Assembly (NCBI RefSeq): GCF_030253575.1 | Contig: NC_080557.1 | Coordinates: 2,289,001-2,353,000, forward strand | Length of the DNA: 64,000 nucleotides | Reading direction: 5' to 3' | Origin: Rhododendron vialii | Taxonomy: Eukaryota > Streptophyta > Magnoliopsida > Ericales > Ericaceae | Shown here: one piece after another, positions 24,345 through 37,600 of the stretch | Layout of the letters: every line of letters starts with the position of its first letter | Numbering within the stretch: the first letter of the stretch is position 1 | The notes under the pieces: model-generated | Database searches by the model: none | What the model was told of the DNA's origin: nothing | The model's input: the letters and a program-made list of their open reading frames with translations, nothing else | Made by a program: the position numbers and the translations under genes

Positions 24345-27047
24345 GGCCAAAAGACTATATGCCCCTGCTGTCATTCGATGATAAGGGCCACAGACTGACA
24401 CAAGCTTTGAGAGTGCCTTCAACATTTAACATAGACTGTTGGTTGGTCCACATAATTGATGAATTTACAAGAGAACTGTCATGTAACACCAAAAGAATGA
24501 GATTTTTATACCTTAGTGCCGTAATTAACAGCATCCTCCAGTTTGCCTTTGTCCAGTGAAGTTTTGGATGATTCCAACAGTGTACGCCCATCCGCAGATG
24601 AGCACGCAACGTGCTGTAGAACATATTCAAATTTTGTCAACCTAACTGAAAGATCCTAATAAAGATTATTATGACTAGGAAGATGTCCGACGAGTGAAGA
24701 AGGAGCACCTTAGTACGTATCTATAAGAATAAAGGGGATATTCAAAGATGCAACAACTATAGAGGTATTAAATTGATGAGTCATACGATGAAGTTGTGGG
24801 AAAGAGTTATTGAGCATCGCTTGAGGATGGTGACTACGGTGTCAAAGAAACAATTTGGGTTCATGCCTGGAAGATCAACCATGGAAGCTATCTACCTATT
24901 AAGGAGATTGGTGGAAAAACACAGAGCAAAGAAGAAGGATCTCCATATGGTTTTCATAGACTTAGGAAGGCTTATGATAGGGTGCCTAGACACATCATAT
25001 GGTGGGTTCTGAAGAGAAAATGAGTGACCAAAGGCTATATCGAGGTGATTAGAGACATGTATGAAGGTGCTGTCACTACCATTAGATCACCAGTAGGGGA
25101 AACAAGTGGATTTCCAATCACCGTAGGATTGCATCAAGGGTCAGCCCTGAGCCCATACCTCTTTGCCTTGGTTATGGATGAATTGACTAGACAAGAGGAT
25201 ATTCCATGGTGTATGATGTCTGCAGATGGCATTGTCCTCGCAGATGAAACCGCTAGAGGTGTTAATACGAAACTAGAAATTTGGAGGCAAGCATTAGAGC
25301 CAAAAGGTTTTCGGATAAGGAGTAAAACTGAGTATATGGTGTGCAAGTTTAGTGGTATCAGTAGTGCGCATGAAGAAAGAGTGATGATCCAAGACCAGGA
25401 GATACCAAAAAGTGATCATTTTAGGTATTTAGGCTCAATTATTAGTAGAGATGGAGAGATTGTTGATGATGTGACCCATAGGATCAAAATGGGGTGGCTC
25501 AATTGGAGAAGCACTACTGGTGTACTATGTGACAAGAGGGTACCCACAAAATCAAAGGGAAAATTCTATGGAACTGCCATAAGACCAGCGATGCTTTATG
25601 GGACAGAATGTTGGCCAATTAAGAAACAACATGTGAGCAAGATGAGTGTAGCGAAAATGAGAATGTTGAGGCAGATGTGTGGTAAGACTAGACGAGACAG
25701 GATTAGAAATGAAACAGTTCGTGAGTTCGTGAGATGGTAGGTGTAGCACCTATAGAGGAGAAGTTGAGGGAAAATAAGCTAAGGTGATTTGGGCATGTCT
25801 ACCGTTGACCAGAAATGCAGTAGTTAAGAGAGCGGATAGGATAGCTCTAGGTAGCAATGCTACGGGGAGGGATAAACCTAAATTGAAATTCGATGTTGTT
25901 GTGCGCAAAGATATGAGTATAATGGGTTTGTGTGAATAAGTGGCCCTTGATAGAGCTCAATGGAAGAAACGGATTCATGTAGCCAACCCCAAGTGATTGG
26001 GACGTAAGGCTCAGTTTGGTTCGGTTTGGTTTGGAACTGAAAGATCCTAATAAACGTCCAACCAATAACTTATGAAGAGCATTATGTGTGTATTCGTGGA
26101 CCGTGCTGTAGAAAATATTAAATTTTGTCGACCAAACTGGAAGATCCTAATAAACATTCAACCACTGATTTCTGAAGTGCATTATGTGTGTATCCATGGT
26201 CATCAAGAGACTGCGATTCACGACTTGATTGTATGATTCGGCAAGAGTTTCTTCAAATCCGATTTTAATTTTGCAGTTGAAGCAGAAACTATGGGAATGT
26301 GGTGATCCGATTTGTGATTCACTCTCATTCACTACAATTCAGGCGGTTCAGTATGATTCAGTACAATTCACTACAGTGTAGTTCTGGTTCTTCTAGTTGC
26401 ATTTGCAGAATGCATAAAACGATGTCCTTTGCACCACTCTATAAAGAAAAAACAAGAAATTGACTAGTTGTATTGATTTTTATTGAATGATTTGTATATA
26501 AAATCATCAAATTCAGTTATATAATTACTTTTTAAAACAGCATAGTTCTCTATGCACACAAATACAAACTAGTATATTGTCCATGGATTTCCCTCCAATA
26601 ACTCGTATAATACAACAATGTATGTATTATACCTTGTATACCGGAACCATGCTTATAATGTCTGACTTTTTGAAAGGGGTTGCGGAATCCATATCATAAT
26701 CTCTGGGGAGAAGCTCAAGTCCAACCTATCGAAAGACAACTTCATATTACTGGATACAAACCAAAGTCTTAAGTAAGATCTCCAATGCCTCTACAGAAAA
26801 TAATCATACCTTGTAGCAAAGCCCACGAAGAATTGAAAACTTTCTGAGATCCTGTTCGATTTCAGATTTCCAATGCCATCCAAACCTCTTCAGAAGGAAG
26901 GTTTCCACCCACCTCCATTTCAAGTTATCGTCATTAGTGATGTCTGCGTCAAGGTTTTCTGCGGAGGGTTTTCCCAGCAAAGTGTTTAAACATGATGCTA
27001 CTGATCCAGCCAGGTCAGCAACATTGGTTACTGCTGCTACAACAGCA

Positions 27048-27085
<38 letters not shown>

Positions 27086-27945
27086 CAAACATAGTGATTG
27101 CACGTGAGGGAGCTTGTCCGCAAGTTCAACCTAGCATGATAAGGAGGAAAATAAGAAAAATAATGTTTAAAGTGCCAAGTGAACATCCAAGTTGAGTTTG
27201 TAGGCCTTTTGTTGGTGACTAAGATAAGCGAGAGTTGTATCGATTCTTAGTTAGGGATACGAAAAAAAAAAATCAATGTTAAAGGAAGAGGGTAAATTGA
27301 GAGAAACGGCAAATCAATCAAGACTCGTTTTGTATGTAGGAAATCTAGCTCTAGGGGGGTTTCATCAAAGTTTTTGAGGCATAGCTTTTTTCTCTACGTA
27401 TGAAGCTATGCCAACTTTGTCACAACGTCAGCTTCAGCTTCTGGGTCGAGTTAAAAAAGTTGATTTTGAGAAGCTGCCATTTGGGTACTTCTACATTCTG
27501 CTTTGAAGAATCAACTTTTACTGGACAAACACCCCCTAGATCTACGAGTATCTGAAAAGGAGAAACCCCAAATCTCAAAAAAATGAATCCACAACTGGCA
27601 AGTTCTTGGAAAGAACTCTCTTTCTGACAGTGTTTGTTCAAGGACACAAGGAAGTTACTAGATCTCGCATTTCTCAAACATTTAATGCTTTCTTTCTCTC
27701 TTTGTTTGCATAAAAAGGTGCACACAAGATAACATGATATTTCATGCACAAAATGGCAATGTAATGCTTATTTATGACACAAAATTAATTGCAAGGCATA
27801 CTTAATAGCTGCAAGCCTGAAATTATGTCTCATTTGTTACTGAAGTGTTGAGTGTGTGATCACGAATACGTTATATACATGAAAGAGTCTACATAACATG
27901 GATCAAGAATACATAACATGGATCAAGAACAAAAAACTCCATTGG

Positions 27946-28022
<77 letters not shown>

Positions 28023-29260
28023 GACAGCACTAAAGCAAATAAAGCAAAATTACCACAAGGCCCAAGGAACACATACGCAAACCCCTGGTATGCATAAAAT
28101 CAGTCAATGTCCTTCCGTCAACTGGTGAAAGTTCAAGTGAACCAAAATCTGCCACCTAAAAGAGTCAAAGTTGCAATAATCAGATAGCCTCAAAAGATCA
28201 TGGGGATAACAGAAGTACCAATTTACTAGGAACTTACCAGTTTCGGGATTGCAGTATCTGTATAATACTTATGTGACATCTCAATCAACTCATCAGGCGA
28301 CTGCAAACATGTAGAAGACAAAATGTATCAAGAAGGCAAGTGATTGATCAAGCTAGGGGAGATTCACTTTCTATAAGATCTGACTCTGCGGCATTCAATT
28401 GTCCAAGATCATCTATTTCAGAACTGATTTACTCCCTCAATTCTGTAATGTTAGTCCATCTTTCCATCTCGGGGGATCCCATAATATTTGTCTAAATTGA
28501 AATGTCAATGGAAAAACTTGGTATCATTCCCATTTGCCCTTCTCTTTTGCCTTGATGTGACAGCTTCAAATATCAAAAACTAGAGAATCACTTTTGCATG
28601 GATTTCAAACTCGAGGGCGCTTCAAAAAGGGAAACTTTTAGAAAGCAATCATTTTGTTTCCTTAAAAAGTTGGATTCCACAGAAGAGACCAACAAAAAGG
28701 AACAGAGGGAGTAGTTACTTGACTTGTAAAGACAGCATAGCAATATTTGAAAGAAAACACAACACAATGTAATAGCCGCAAGTAAACCTTAAGATGAAGG
28801 CCAGTTTCTGATTCTTTAAGGCGCAAATATGCTGCTTCAGGTAGTAGCTTTTTCCATATCATTTGTATTGCCTCGTCTTGTTTTTCTACATCCCTTTGAT
28901 CAGCGGCATCCAATTTTTTATCCATGCCAAGGCCGTTCACAGCAACTTCTTTTCCCTGCTTAATTTTGCTGTTTTTGTCTTCTGTTTTCCTCTTGATTTC
29001 CTTTAGCAATCCACCTTGCTTTCCAAGACCCTTCACAGCTGGCTCAACCTTCACTTCTTCAGTTTTCTTAGGATCGGGTTTCCCAGAAGCCTGACTTTGC
29101 AAGTGCTGCACCCAACATGCTCCCAGCTCCCATCTGATAGATCTTGTGTGTTTACTGGTTTCAGCCTGTAGCTTAAGCAAACTGTCACCTAGCACTCTCC
29201 TAACCAATGATCTGGCAGGACTTAAATCTTCAAAATCTGCACTCTGTAATTTTTGAACTC

Positions 29261-29314
<54 letters not shown>

Positions 29315-31451
29315 GTAATCAGCAACGCGAACAATGTTCTGTGAATGGGACGTAGAATTTGGACTATGCTTGGCAGTAAACCGATGAATATAGAAGAGCT
29401 GTAATTTTTTCGCTTTATTTAAGAAGTTTGGATTTGTTTGGCTTTTTTTTCTTATTTTCCTTTTCAGGTTATGGTAGTTCGTATTGATCATACATTGGCC
29501 ATATCTAATAGGTTGTCTCAGATTTTAATGTGGAATATTGAGATATTCATCACTAGTGTTTCCCCATATCGAATAGTATTTCTCAGACTTTATTGGAAAT
29601 TTGGAATATTGAGATATTGATCGCCTATGTTACATGGATCCTTCATTTTGGCTCAAGCACCCGTGTCGATGTGTCCGACACCCGTATCATTTTGGACACT
29701 TGGATCCTCTACTTGTTAAGATACTTACAGAAAAGGAATATCAAATTAGCTAGAAAAGCAATATTTCGAGTATTTCACGTAGACAAGAAATAGGGAAATA
29801 GCAAAAACATAATTTTCTTAACCCTTTCTTGTTTAAATACATTTGTAAACATAGTTTATGGTACGTAATCTGAGAAAATTATGCAATATATAATACAAAC
29901 AAGAGTTCAAGACGTGTTTCCGTACCCGTACCCAAGTTGAGGACACATATCCATGTATCCTAAGATTTAAGTTTAGGAAGGTCCAACGCTTAGACTTGAA
30001 CCCGCACCCGATACTCGCACCCGAGTCCATGTAACATAGTTGATCGCTAGTATTCTTCATCATTTTTCTCTTTGTTCTACCTCACAATTACTACAAACTC
30101 ACTAGTAGTGAAGCTTATCATAAAATACTTGGTAATATCAACACTAAGTCACTAAGTTTATATACTGATCAATATGCATCCAAAGTGACTGCATTACTAG
30201 AACGGCAGACGGGCTTAATTCAGGATTTACATCCATACGAATGGGATCAAATGAAAAAATCAGGTGATAGGTCACCACTCTATTTTAGTGCCATAAAGAA
30301 CTCATCACTAATAACTCCAACCTTATTGCACTGACCTGTTTACATTCAACGCATTCGCACCTCCTTCAGGTTGGTCCTCGATTTCAATATCTTGAGGGAC
30401 AGCCCTGCCCTCCCAATTTACCTCAGCCACAACTTTCACAACAGCAGTGTAGCCACAGTGTCTTACAACTACCACACCAAGAGTGGAGGTATCCTGCAAA
30501 CAAGAATAATTGGAAGGATTTATGTTTCGTCCTCATCAGTAATAGGATATTGATATTCAACTCAATTAGTTAGCGAATGACTATTAGCCTATTGTAACAG
30601 TATTTTCATTGGAAAATAGAACTTCAATTCATCTAAGGAGTTTGTTGTTTGGAGAGGAAAAGTATGTAGGGTGTTGAATTAACCCTCACACATAATCATT
30701 TATTTATATAAAGAGATAGTTCGTTACACAATGTAATTAAGCAATGTGGGACTAAACACAATATACTAGTATACTAATATACTAGTATTCCAACACTCCC
30801 CCTCAAGTTGGGAAATAGATATCACACAAACCCAGCTTGTCACATAATCATTTAATATGTTAGTATACTAACATCACCAGCATTGTCTAAGTTTGGCCTA
30901 ACGAGTTATTTGTTTGTTGAACTGTGTTCAGGTTTTGGTCAAAAAGCTTTAGTTTTCTGATTGTCTCAAAGGAAGTCGGAAAGTAAAAATCATGGATCTA
31001 CTATCAATAAAGATCGCTATATTAAAGAAGGGTATTGCTAATGCCAAAACTGTTTTGTTTGTGCCAAAAACAGTTTTGGCATTAGCACTCCCCTTAAAAA
31101 AACCAAGACAATTCTAACTTTTAGTCTAATTATTGTCCTTAATCAAACTTATGTCCAATTTGAACCATGGGTCCTTATTTTTCAGATTCCTCTCCTTGAA
31201 ACAAATCTGAGTAAGTAAAAAGTTTGACCAAAATGCTAATAAAGAGTTCCCACCGATAAAAATCAAATAAGTATGACAAGACAACCCAAACTCATTTTGA
31301 GACAACTTTAAGTCCATTAAATGGAGAAAAATAGGATGTGAACAATCTACTGACCTGAACAGTTGCACTCTCATCTGCAGTTATCCCTTTGAGCAAGTTT
31401 CTCTTAGCAAGCTCCTCTTGTGACATTCCAAGAACCCGACTTCCGTCATTC

Positions 31452-31489
<38 letters not shown>

Positions 31490-31598
31490 TGCCACCCTAA
31501 TATGTAAATCTCCAATTCGTTCGTCATGTGAAATTGAATCAGCCGAATCTTTAGGTGAGTTGTGGCTGTTGTCAATTAGATGTCTGATGGCTGCAACA

Positions 31599-31638
<40 letters not shown>

Positions 31639-31829
31639 CAAAGGCCTTCCTATCGCGGATTTGCCTTTCTTCTGGGGTTTTACAAGGCATTGTTGCTAGG
31701 ATCGCAAACTCCTTTGCCCACTGCCTGTAATCATGTTTACCATCTCGTCCTTGCCCACCCCCACTTCCTTCCCAGTTTTCGTCTTCCACAGGAAGTGGGG
31801 GAAATGTACATGGGCTGTCAGCTACAATT

Positions 31830-31861
<32 letters not shown>

Positions 31862-32141
31862 GTAAGGAAGGTTCCCAAACTGAAACAAAAGAATAAAACT
31901 GTACCCTCAGTTTTATAAATCTTATTTTGCGAAGAATCTGAAGATTTGTTGTACAATTACCTTATTGTGGTCAGTGTAAGCTTTCATGAGAGCTTTGTAA
32001 GCCTGCAGTAAAACAACTTAAACAATGATGAATTGACAATTGACGATCAACATCAAGCTGAAGAGATCCACGATAAACTAAGTGTAAACAACAGTAGAAG
32101 ACAATGAGTTAACTAACAGCATCAAAAATTCGGCTGATCTG

Positions 32142-32175
<34 letters not shown>

Positions 32176-32858
32176 GTGGGTTTTCCAGCAGGATAAAACC
32201 CTTTACGTGAAGCAACAATTGTCGTTGGCTTCCCACTGCAAACCCTGACCTGCAGATATAATTGTACGTCAATCGCAAAACAGTGCAATTATTACTGAAA
32301 CATTGTCACCGCAGATTTTATACAGGTACCAGTTTAACTTGAAATTTTAATAGCAAGAAAATAAAAAACATTAAGTTAGGACCCTCACATCAATTTGAAA
32401 GAACTCGTCTTTTGTTTTTTCCTCAAGAAATGGACGAGTAGATCTCCTAATGTCTGCAGAACCAAAAATGCAGTTAAAATTTAGACTTTTGAATCCAACA
32501 ACAATGCAAGAGTGAAGAGAGAAACAAGCAGTTTGCATTTACAAGAAAGACGTCCACTCCTTTGAGAAAATACCACAATAACAGAAGCGCATTTTACTTT
32601 GAAAGGATGATGAACTATACAAAAGTCCTGTCAGAGGAACAGACTTGGGGGAAGTTGCAGATAATAAGGCAACCTTAAAAGGAATCAACTTCTGTAATTT
32701 GGAAAACAACATCACCAAAAGCATCCAGAGCAACCATGCCTAATATAGAACTTTCAATCAACTTTCATGAAACTTAATGAATGGCAAGAAGATGATGAGA
32801 ACAAAACCTGAACCATCTGAAAACGGAAAGCAAAACGGAAAAATCTCACACATACCAA

Positions 32859-32910
<52 letters not shown>

Positions 32911-34575
32911 AAACGAGAAATCATGGATCATTTACCGATGTAATTAATACACTTACCCATAACAAAAGCAACAAAAGAGAGAGTAAGGTCAAATTTTACG
33001 TTGGGCAAATATACCCAGTATTGGGAAAATACAAGTTGAACTGTAAGTTTCATGAGCCGTGGTCCACCTGTTTTCTTCTATATGCTTTCTTTTCAGGAAA
33101 GCATTGTTACATCCGGTTCAAAGAAAACAACCTATTGTTCTGCAAATTTTTGCAAAAGAATACGTATATTAAGGCTGTGTTTGGGACGGCCAAAAAGCTC
33201 TCGTCTTTGCCTACTTTACTTTAACCCGAACAAACAACCTAAAATAGCCTGAACAACTTAGCTAAAAGTCTGCCAAATATCAAGATTTTTCAGACATCCC
33301 AAGGGCCAAACACAAGATGATAAAACTCTTGTGCGCTGTTTGGTTGCTGAGAAACAAGGAACTTCGTTCTATTTTATAAGATAAACCAAACCAAATCAAA
33401 CCGAGCTTTAAGTCACAATTAAGTGGGGTTGGCATCAAAAACTGTTTTCTCCCTTGACCTCTGTCGGGAGCATCGTGTTCCAGGATATCCAAAGACCTAG
33501 ACATCGAATTACAACCTCTAAAGTCAATTTGCTCTAACTCTTAGTGTTACCCTTTTCATTATACATATCGCTCTACCTCTTAGAGTTACCCTCTTCGGTA
33601 TACATATCGCTCCTCCCAACCACCGCATCAGCCACTGTACTATAGACATATCTAAGCCATCTTAATCTTTCTTTCTTTTTCATCTTACTCTTATCTTCTA
33701 TTATCCTAATTCCTACTTCAACCATTCCGCAAAAGTTTTTCATTTCTAGTTTTATCTCACAAACTCTTGCCACACATGCATCTCAAGATTCTTATTTCAG
33801 TTGCATTCATCGTAGTTGTTTCTTAATAACCCAACACACCGTATGATATAACTAGTCTTATAACAGGTAGAATTTCCCCTTCATTTCATTTCTCGATATC
33901 ATTACACATCCATTCTGAATTGACTCAATTGGAACAGTAGGCCACACTGCTCAGTTGAGTTGAAAAGTTACAGCTACCTGAAAACCATTTTCATCACTAA
34001 CCAAGTAGCATTTTACACTTCAAGGTTCTTCCATTTGGTCATCATCCAAACAACATTTAACATGGCATTGAGAGACCTTTGGCCTAACGGTATCGAGGCA
34101 TCAGGGGTGCACTTAAGTGCTAGGAGAAAAGACGTCGGGAGTTCAATTCCTCCCCAAAGATTTTAATCTAACTATTCTAATAATACTTACTTTGGCCGAT
34201 AGAAAAAAAAATATATCTAACATGGCGCCAGAGGCCTTTGGCCCAATAGCGTCAGGGCTGCACTTAAGCACTACAAGAAAGAGGTCAGAAGTTCAATTCC
34301 TCCCCCAAGATGTTAACTATTGGGCTGCACTTAAGCACTACAAGAAAGAGGTCGGAAGTTCAATTCATCCCCCAAGATGTTAACTATTCTAACATAACAA
34401 TACTGACTTCAGCGGATAACAAAAACTTTTAACATGGCATTCACAAATTGAAAGGAAAAGGAAAAGACCGAAATCTTTTGAAAGAAAATTAATATCTGGA
34501 AATAAAACATAACCAAAAACAAAAACAAAAAACTCACATTGAATTGGCGGAGTAAGGTGAGAGAACGAGAAGAAA

Positions 34576-34607
<32 letters not shown>

Positions 34608-37600
34608 AAGAACTCCCGCCGCGTCGCCTTTCTCCGCCGCGTCTCTTCCTCCGCCGTCCGGCCTCGGCGACTTGGGCCCATTCGGCGCTCCTCTGTGTGC
34701 CCCACCGTCTTTCGCGGTTTTCGGATTGGATTCAAAGCCCGCGCTTTCCGGACCGCCCTCGTTCTCGTTCGGACCGGATTCTTTTGGGCTCGCTCGACCG
34801 GTTGTCTTGGACGGTCCAAAGGAGGTGGTGCACGCCACGATGTCCAGGAGTCGTCTGACGTGTCCAACGGCCAGTTCTTCCGTATAGTCCTCTGTTCAAT
34901 TTTCAAATACGCCCCTTGAGTTTCTGATAATTCGCCAAGGGGGTGATTTTCGCTCTTCCCTTTTGATATTCATAATCTTTTTTCTGGATTTTATCGTTGA
35001 AAATATATGTATTTTTTTGACAAAAAGATAAAATAAAGAGTGAGGATTTTAAAAGAGAAGTGTGAAAATCGTTTCCCTTTCCAAATTGGCAACTACAATT
35101 TTGACTATTGCCAAAGCACGGTACAACTCTCCAACTCTATGATACAGTAGTAGTTGAATATTCCTCTTGATTATCTAAAAAAATATATATTCCTCACAAA
35201 TCACCACCACTAGTATAGGCTCTTAGCCCATCTAGTTATACCATTGATTGACAAAGGGAAGGTCTGGAGTTCGAGTTTATAAAGACACGACGAATGTCTT
35301 TTAGTTGTTAACAAGGACGGAACCAAGATTTTATCCTAGCAGTGGCGAAATATATACTAAAATAAAAGGATTAATTACAATATTAATAGTCATCGACTCT
35401 ACAAAAAAAAATTAAAACAACATAACAAAACAAAAACTATAGTAAATGATATTTGTCATTTGCACAAGGAGTACAAAAAAAGACTAACTTCAATTTTTTA
35501 GGTAAAATTGTTTTAGGCTTAAAGTGTGGAGTGTTTTTTTTTTCCTTAATTATACCTCATCCTTTATATTATTTCACTTTAGCCCATTGATTTTAGTTTT
35601 GGAATACTTTTTTGGGTCTCATTTCTTGGGGAAAAAAAAAAAGAAGAAGAAGAAGATTTAGGACTACTATATAACAAAAAATAAAGAAAAAAATCTACCA
35701 GTGGCGAGACTATATATATGTTGGGGCTAATTTTTTTACATATAATAATCGCAATTTGTAAAATTCTTGTCGTGGTGGCCACCGCCACTAAACTCCCCTG
35801 ATTCCATCCTTAGTTGTTAACATGCTAATCCCTTCTAACCGTCCACGTATACGATATGGGAAAAATATATTTTATCATGGAAATGATAAAACAGTCAATT
35901 GGGCCTCGGAGTTAATTTTTTTGAAGTGCAATCATTTATGTGAAAAGTGTAACAAGAAATATGTAAAAGGTGCATCAAAAAGTATGTAATGTTAATAATT
36001 TTCTAGCCGAGCAAAAAAAATGTTAATAATTTTCTAATTTACCTGAAGGTGCATCAAGAAGACTTTGATCTCTTTGAAATACCCTTTCGTTCTTACAAAA
36101 TCGGGCTTCATTTTTATTTACCGCCAGAGCGAAGTAACATTACCTTCGATCATGGTAAGGTGACATGGTTTGAGGGACACAATCTCCACCGAATCTTTCA
36201 GCCTTTGTCCTCGCACCTATCACAAATGATTCGATGAAAAAACACTTAGGAAAACGGATGTCGTTAGCCGTTTAGGTCGTTACGGTTTTTCATTCACCAC
36301 CATATATAAAACTCAAAACGAACTGGGTCAAAGTGCTCCTCAAATACTACAAAGGATTAAAAGGAAGGAATCCAACCGTCTAGTCTATGAGTTGTGCGGC
36401 GCATACAAATGAGTCAAGCCTTTTCTTGTCGGGCCGAATTTTAGAGTGTTGAACTCGGCTCGTTTACTACACAAGCCTAAAGGTACGCTCGAGCTCGGCT
36501 CCTTAATAACAAGTCAAGCTCTTAATGAGCCGAACCTTGAGCTGCTCGCAAGCTGCTCGGTTCGTTGCAATCCTTTCATGCATCCTCCAAATCGTACTTG
36601 TCTTTCGTTGACAATGATTTGTGACATTAACTTGACTAGAGACTAAAGACGAAGCATGCTAAAATGAAAATATGAAAACCAAACACTGACCGAAAGCTAT
36701 GGTATGTGGCTACATGTGCTTTCTTGGGCATGTCCCTATCACATTTTCAAAGTATATAAATCATTTTCCAATCAGTTCGAATAAATTGCAAAGAGTAGCA
36801 CACCTAGATAATTATTCCAAATTTTGGGGTCACTGAAAGATTTGTCCGATCGTTAACTTCAAGATTTTAAAATTAGTCGAGATACACTTGAGCTGATGAT
36901 CCGGACATTCGGTTATCAAGAACAAACGAACTTAAATGATTCGGCCGCCGTTTTCTAGTTTACATAAAAAAAAATTTGTAAATCATTTACTCAGACGAAT
37001 TCAAAAAAATAAAAAATGCAATTCAAATCAAATTATGAGATCCGAAGTGGACCTTTTCACAGCACATGCACCTGTCTAATCATAGGACCACATTTGTGTC
37101 TCTAATCGGATGTGTGTTAAAGTCGGTTAAACCCCATTTCATTAACATTTTTTCTTCTTTTTTTTTACATTTTTTGGTTTTCTTCACGAATCGAAAAAGT
37201 AAAAAAAATGAGAGATAGAACGAAAAAACGCAAAAAAATATATATAAATAAATAAATAAATAAAGACAAAAAAATTTAAAAATCCTAAAAGTTCCTATTG
37301 GAGGGGTCTGTACTACTTCCATAAAGAGAAAAATGGCCCACAAATCTTACGCGGCTACGCCTAGGACAATCTAAACAAGATTGCGGCCTTTCTGGAGGGG
37401 GCCCACTGCCGCGTACCTAGGAAGATGGAAAGTACAACGCAATAAACCATACAATAATGATTACCCAAGGTAGGACTGCAAACAGGTTTGTCACGATCAA
37501 CTCGAGACTCGACTTGTTTAAAATTAAGTATTTCAGCTCAACTCGAATGGTTCAATAAACGAGTTGAGCACAAATAGAAGTTTTGGCTCATTTAGTACCT

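Noticed and set aside
27950..28018. Simple repeats as a possible CRISPR or satellite array
   Set aside because: Uninterrupted dinucleotide run without spacers; an ordinary microsatellite, as are the others listed.
34409..34919. Long overlapping frames on both strands (165 aa minus, 126 aa plus) over TSS exon 5
   Set aside because: They are shadows of the GC-rich exon 5 in other frames. The TSS frame alone carries family motifs ([20 protein letters not shown]).
34895..34960. An apparent frameshift or stop just upstream of the EDYTEEL segment of TSS
   Set aside because: The missing coding bases were found as a separate 73-bp exon at 36144-36216, which splices in phase to a cag acceptor at 34892. 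No frameshift is needed.
35579..35788. A 69-aa minus-strand frame as a gene
   Set aside because: It lies wholly within the non-autonomous element 35314-35810 and is low-complexity.
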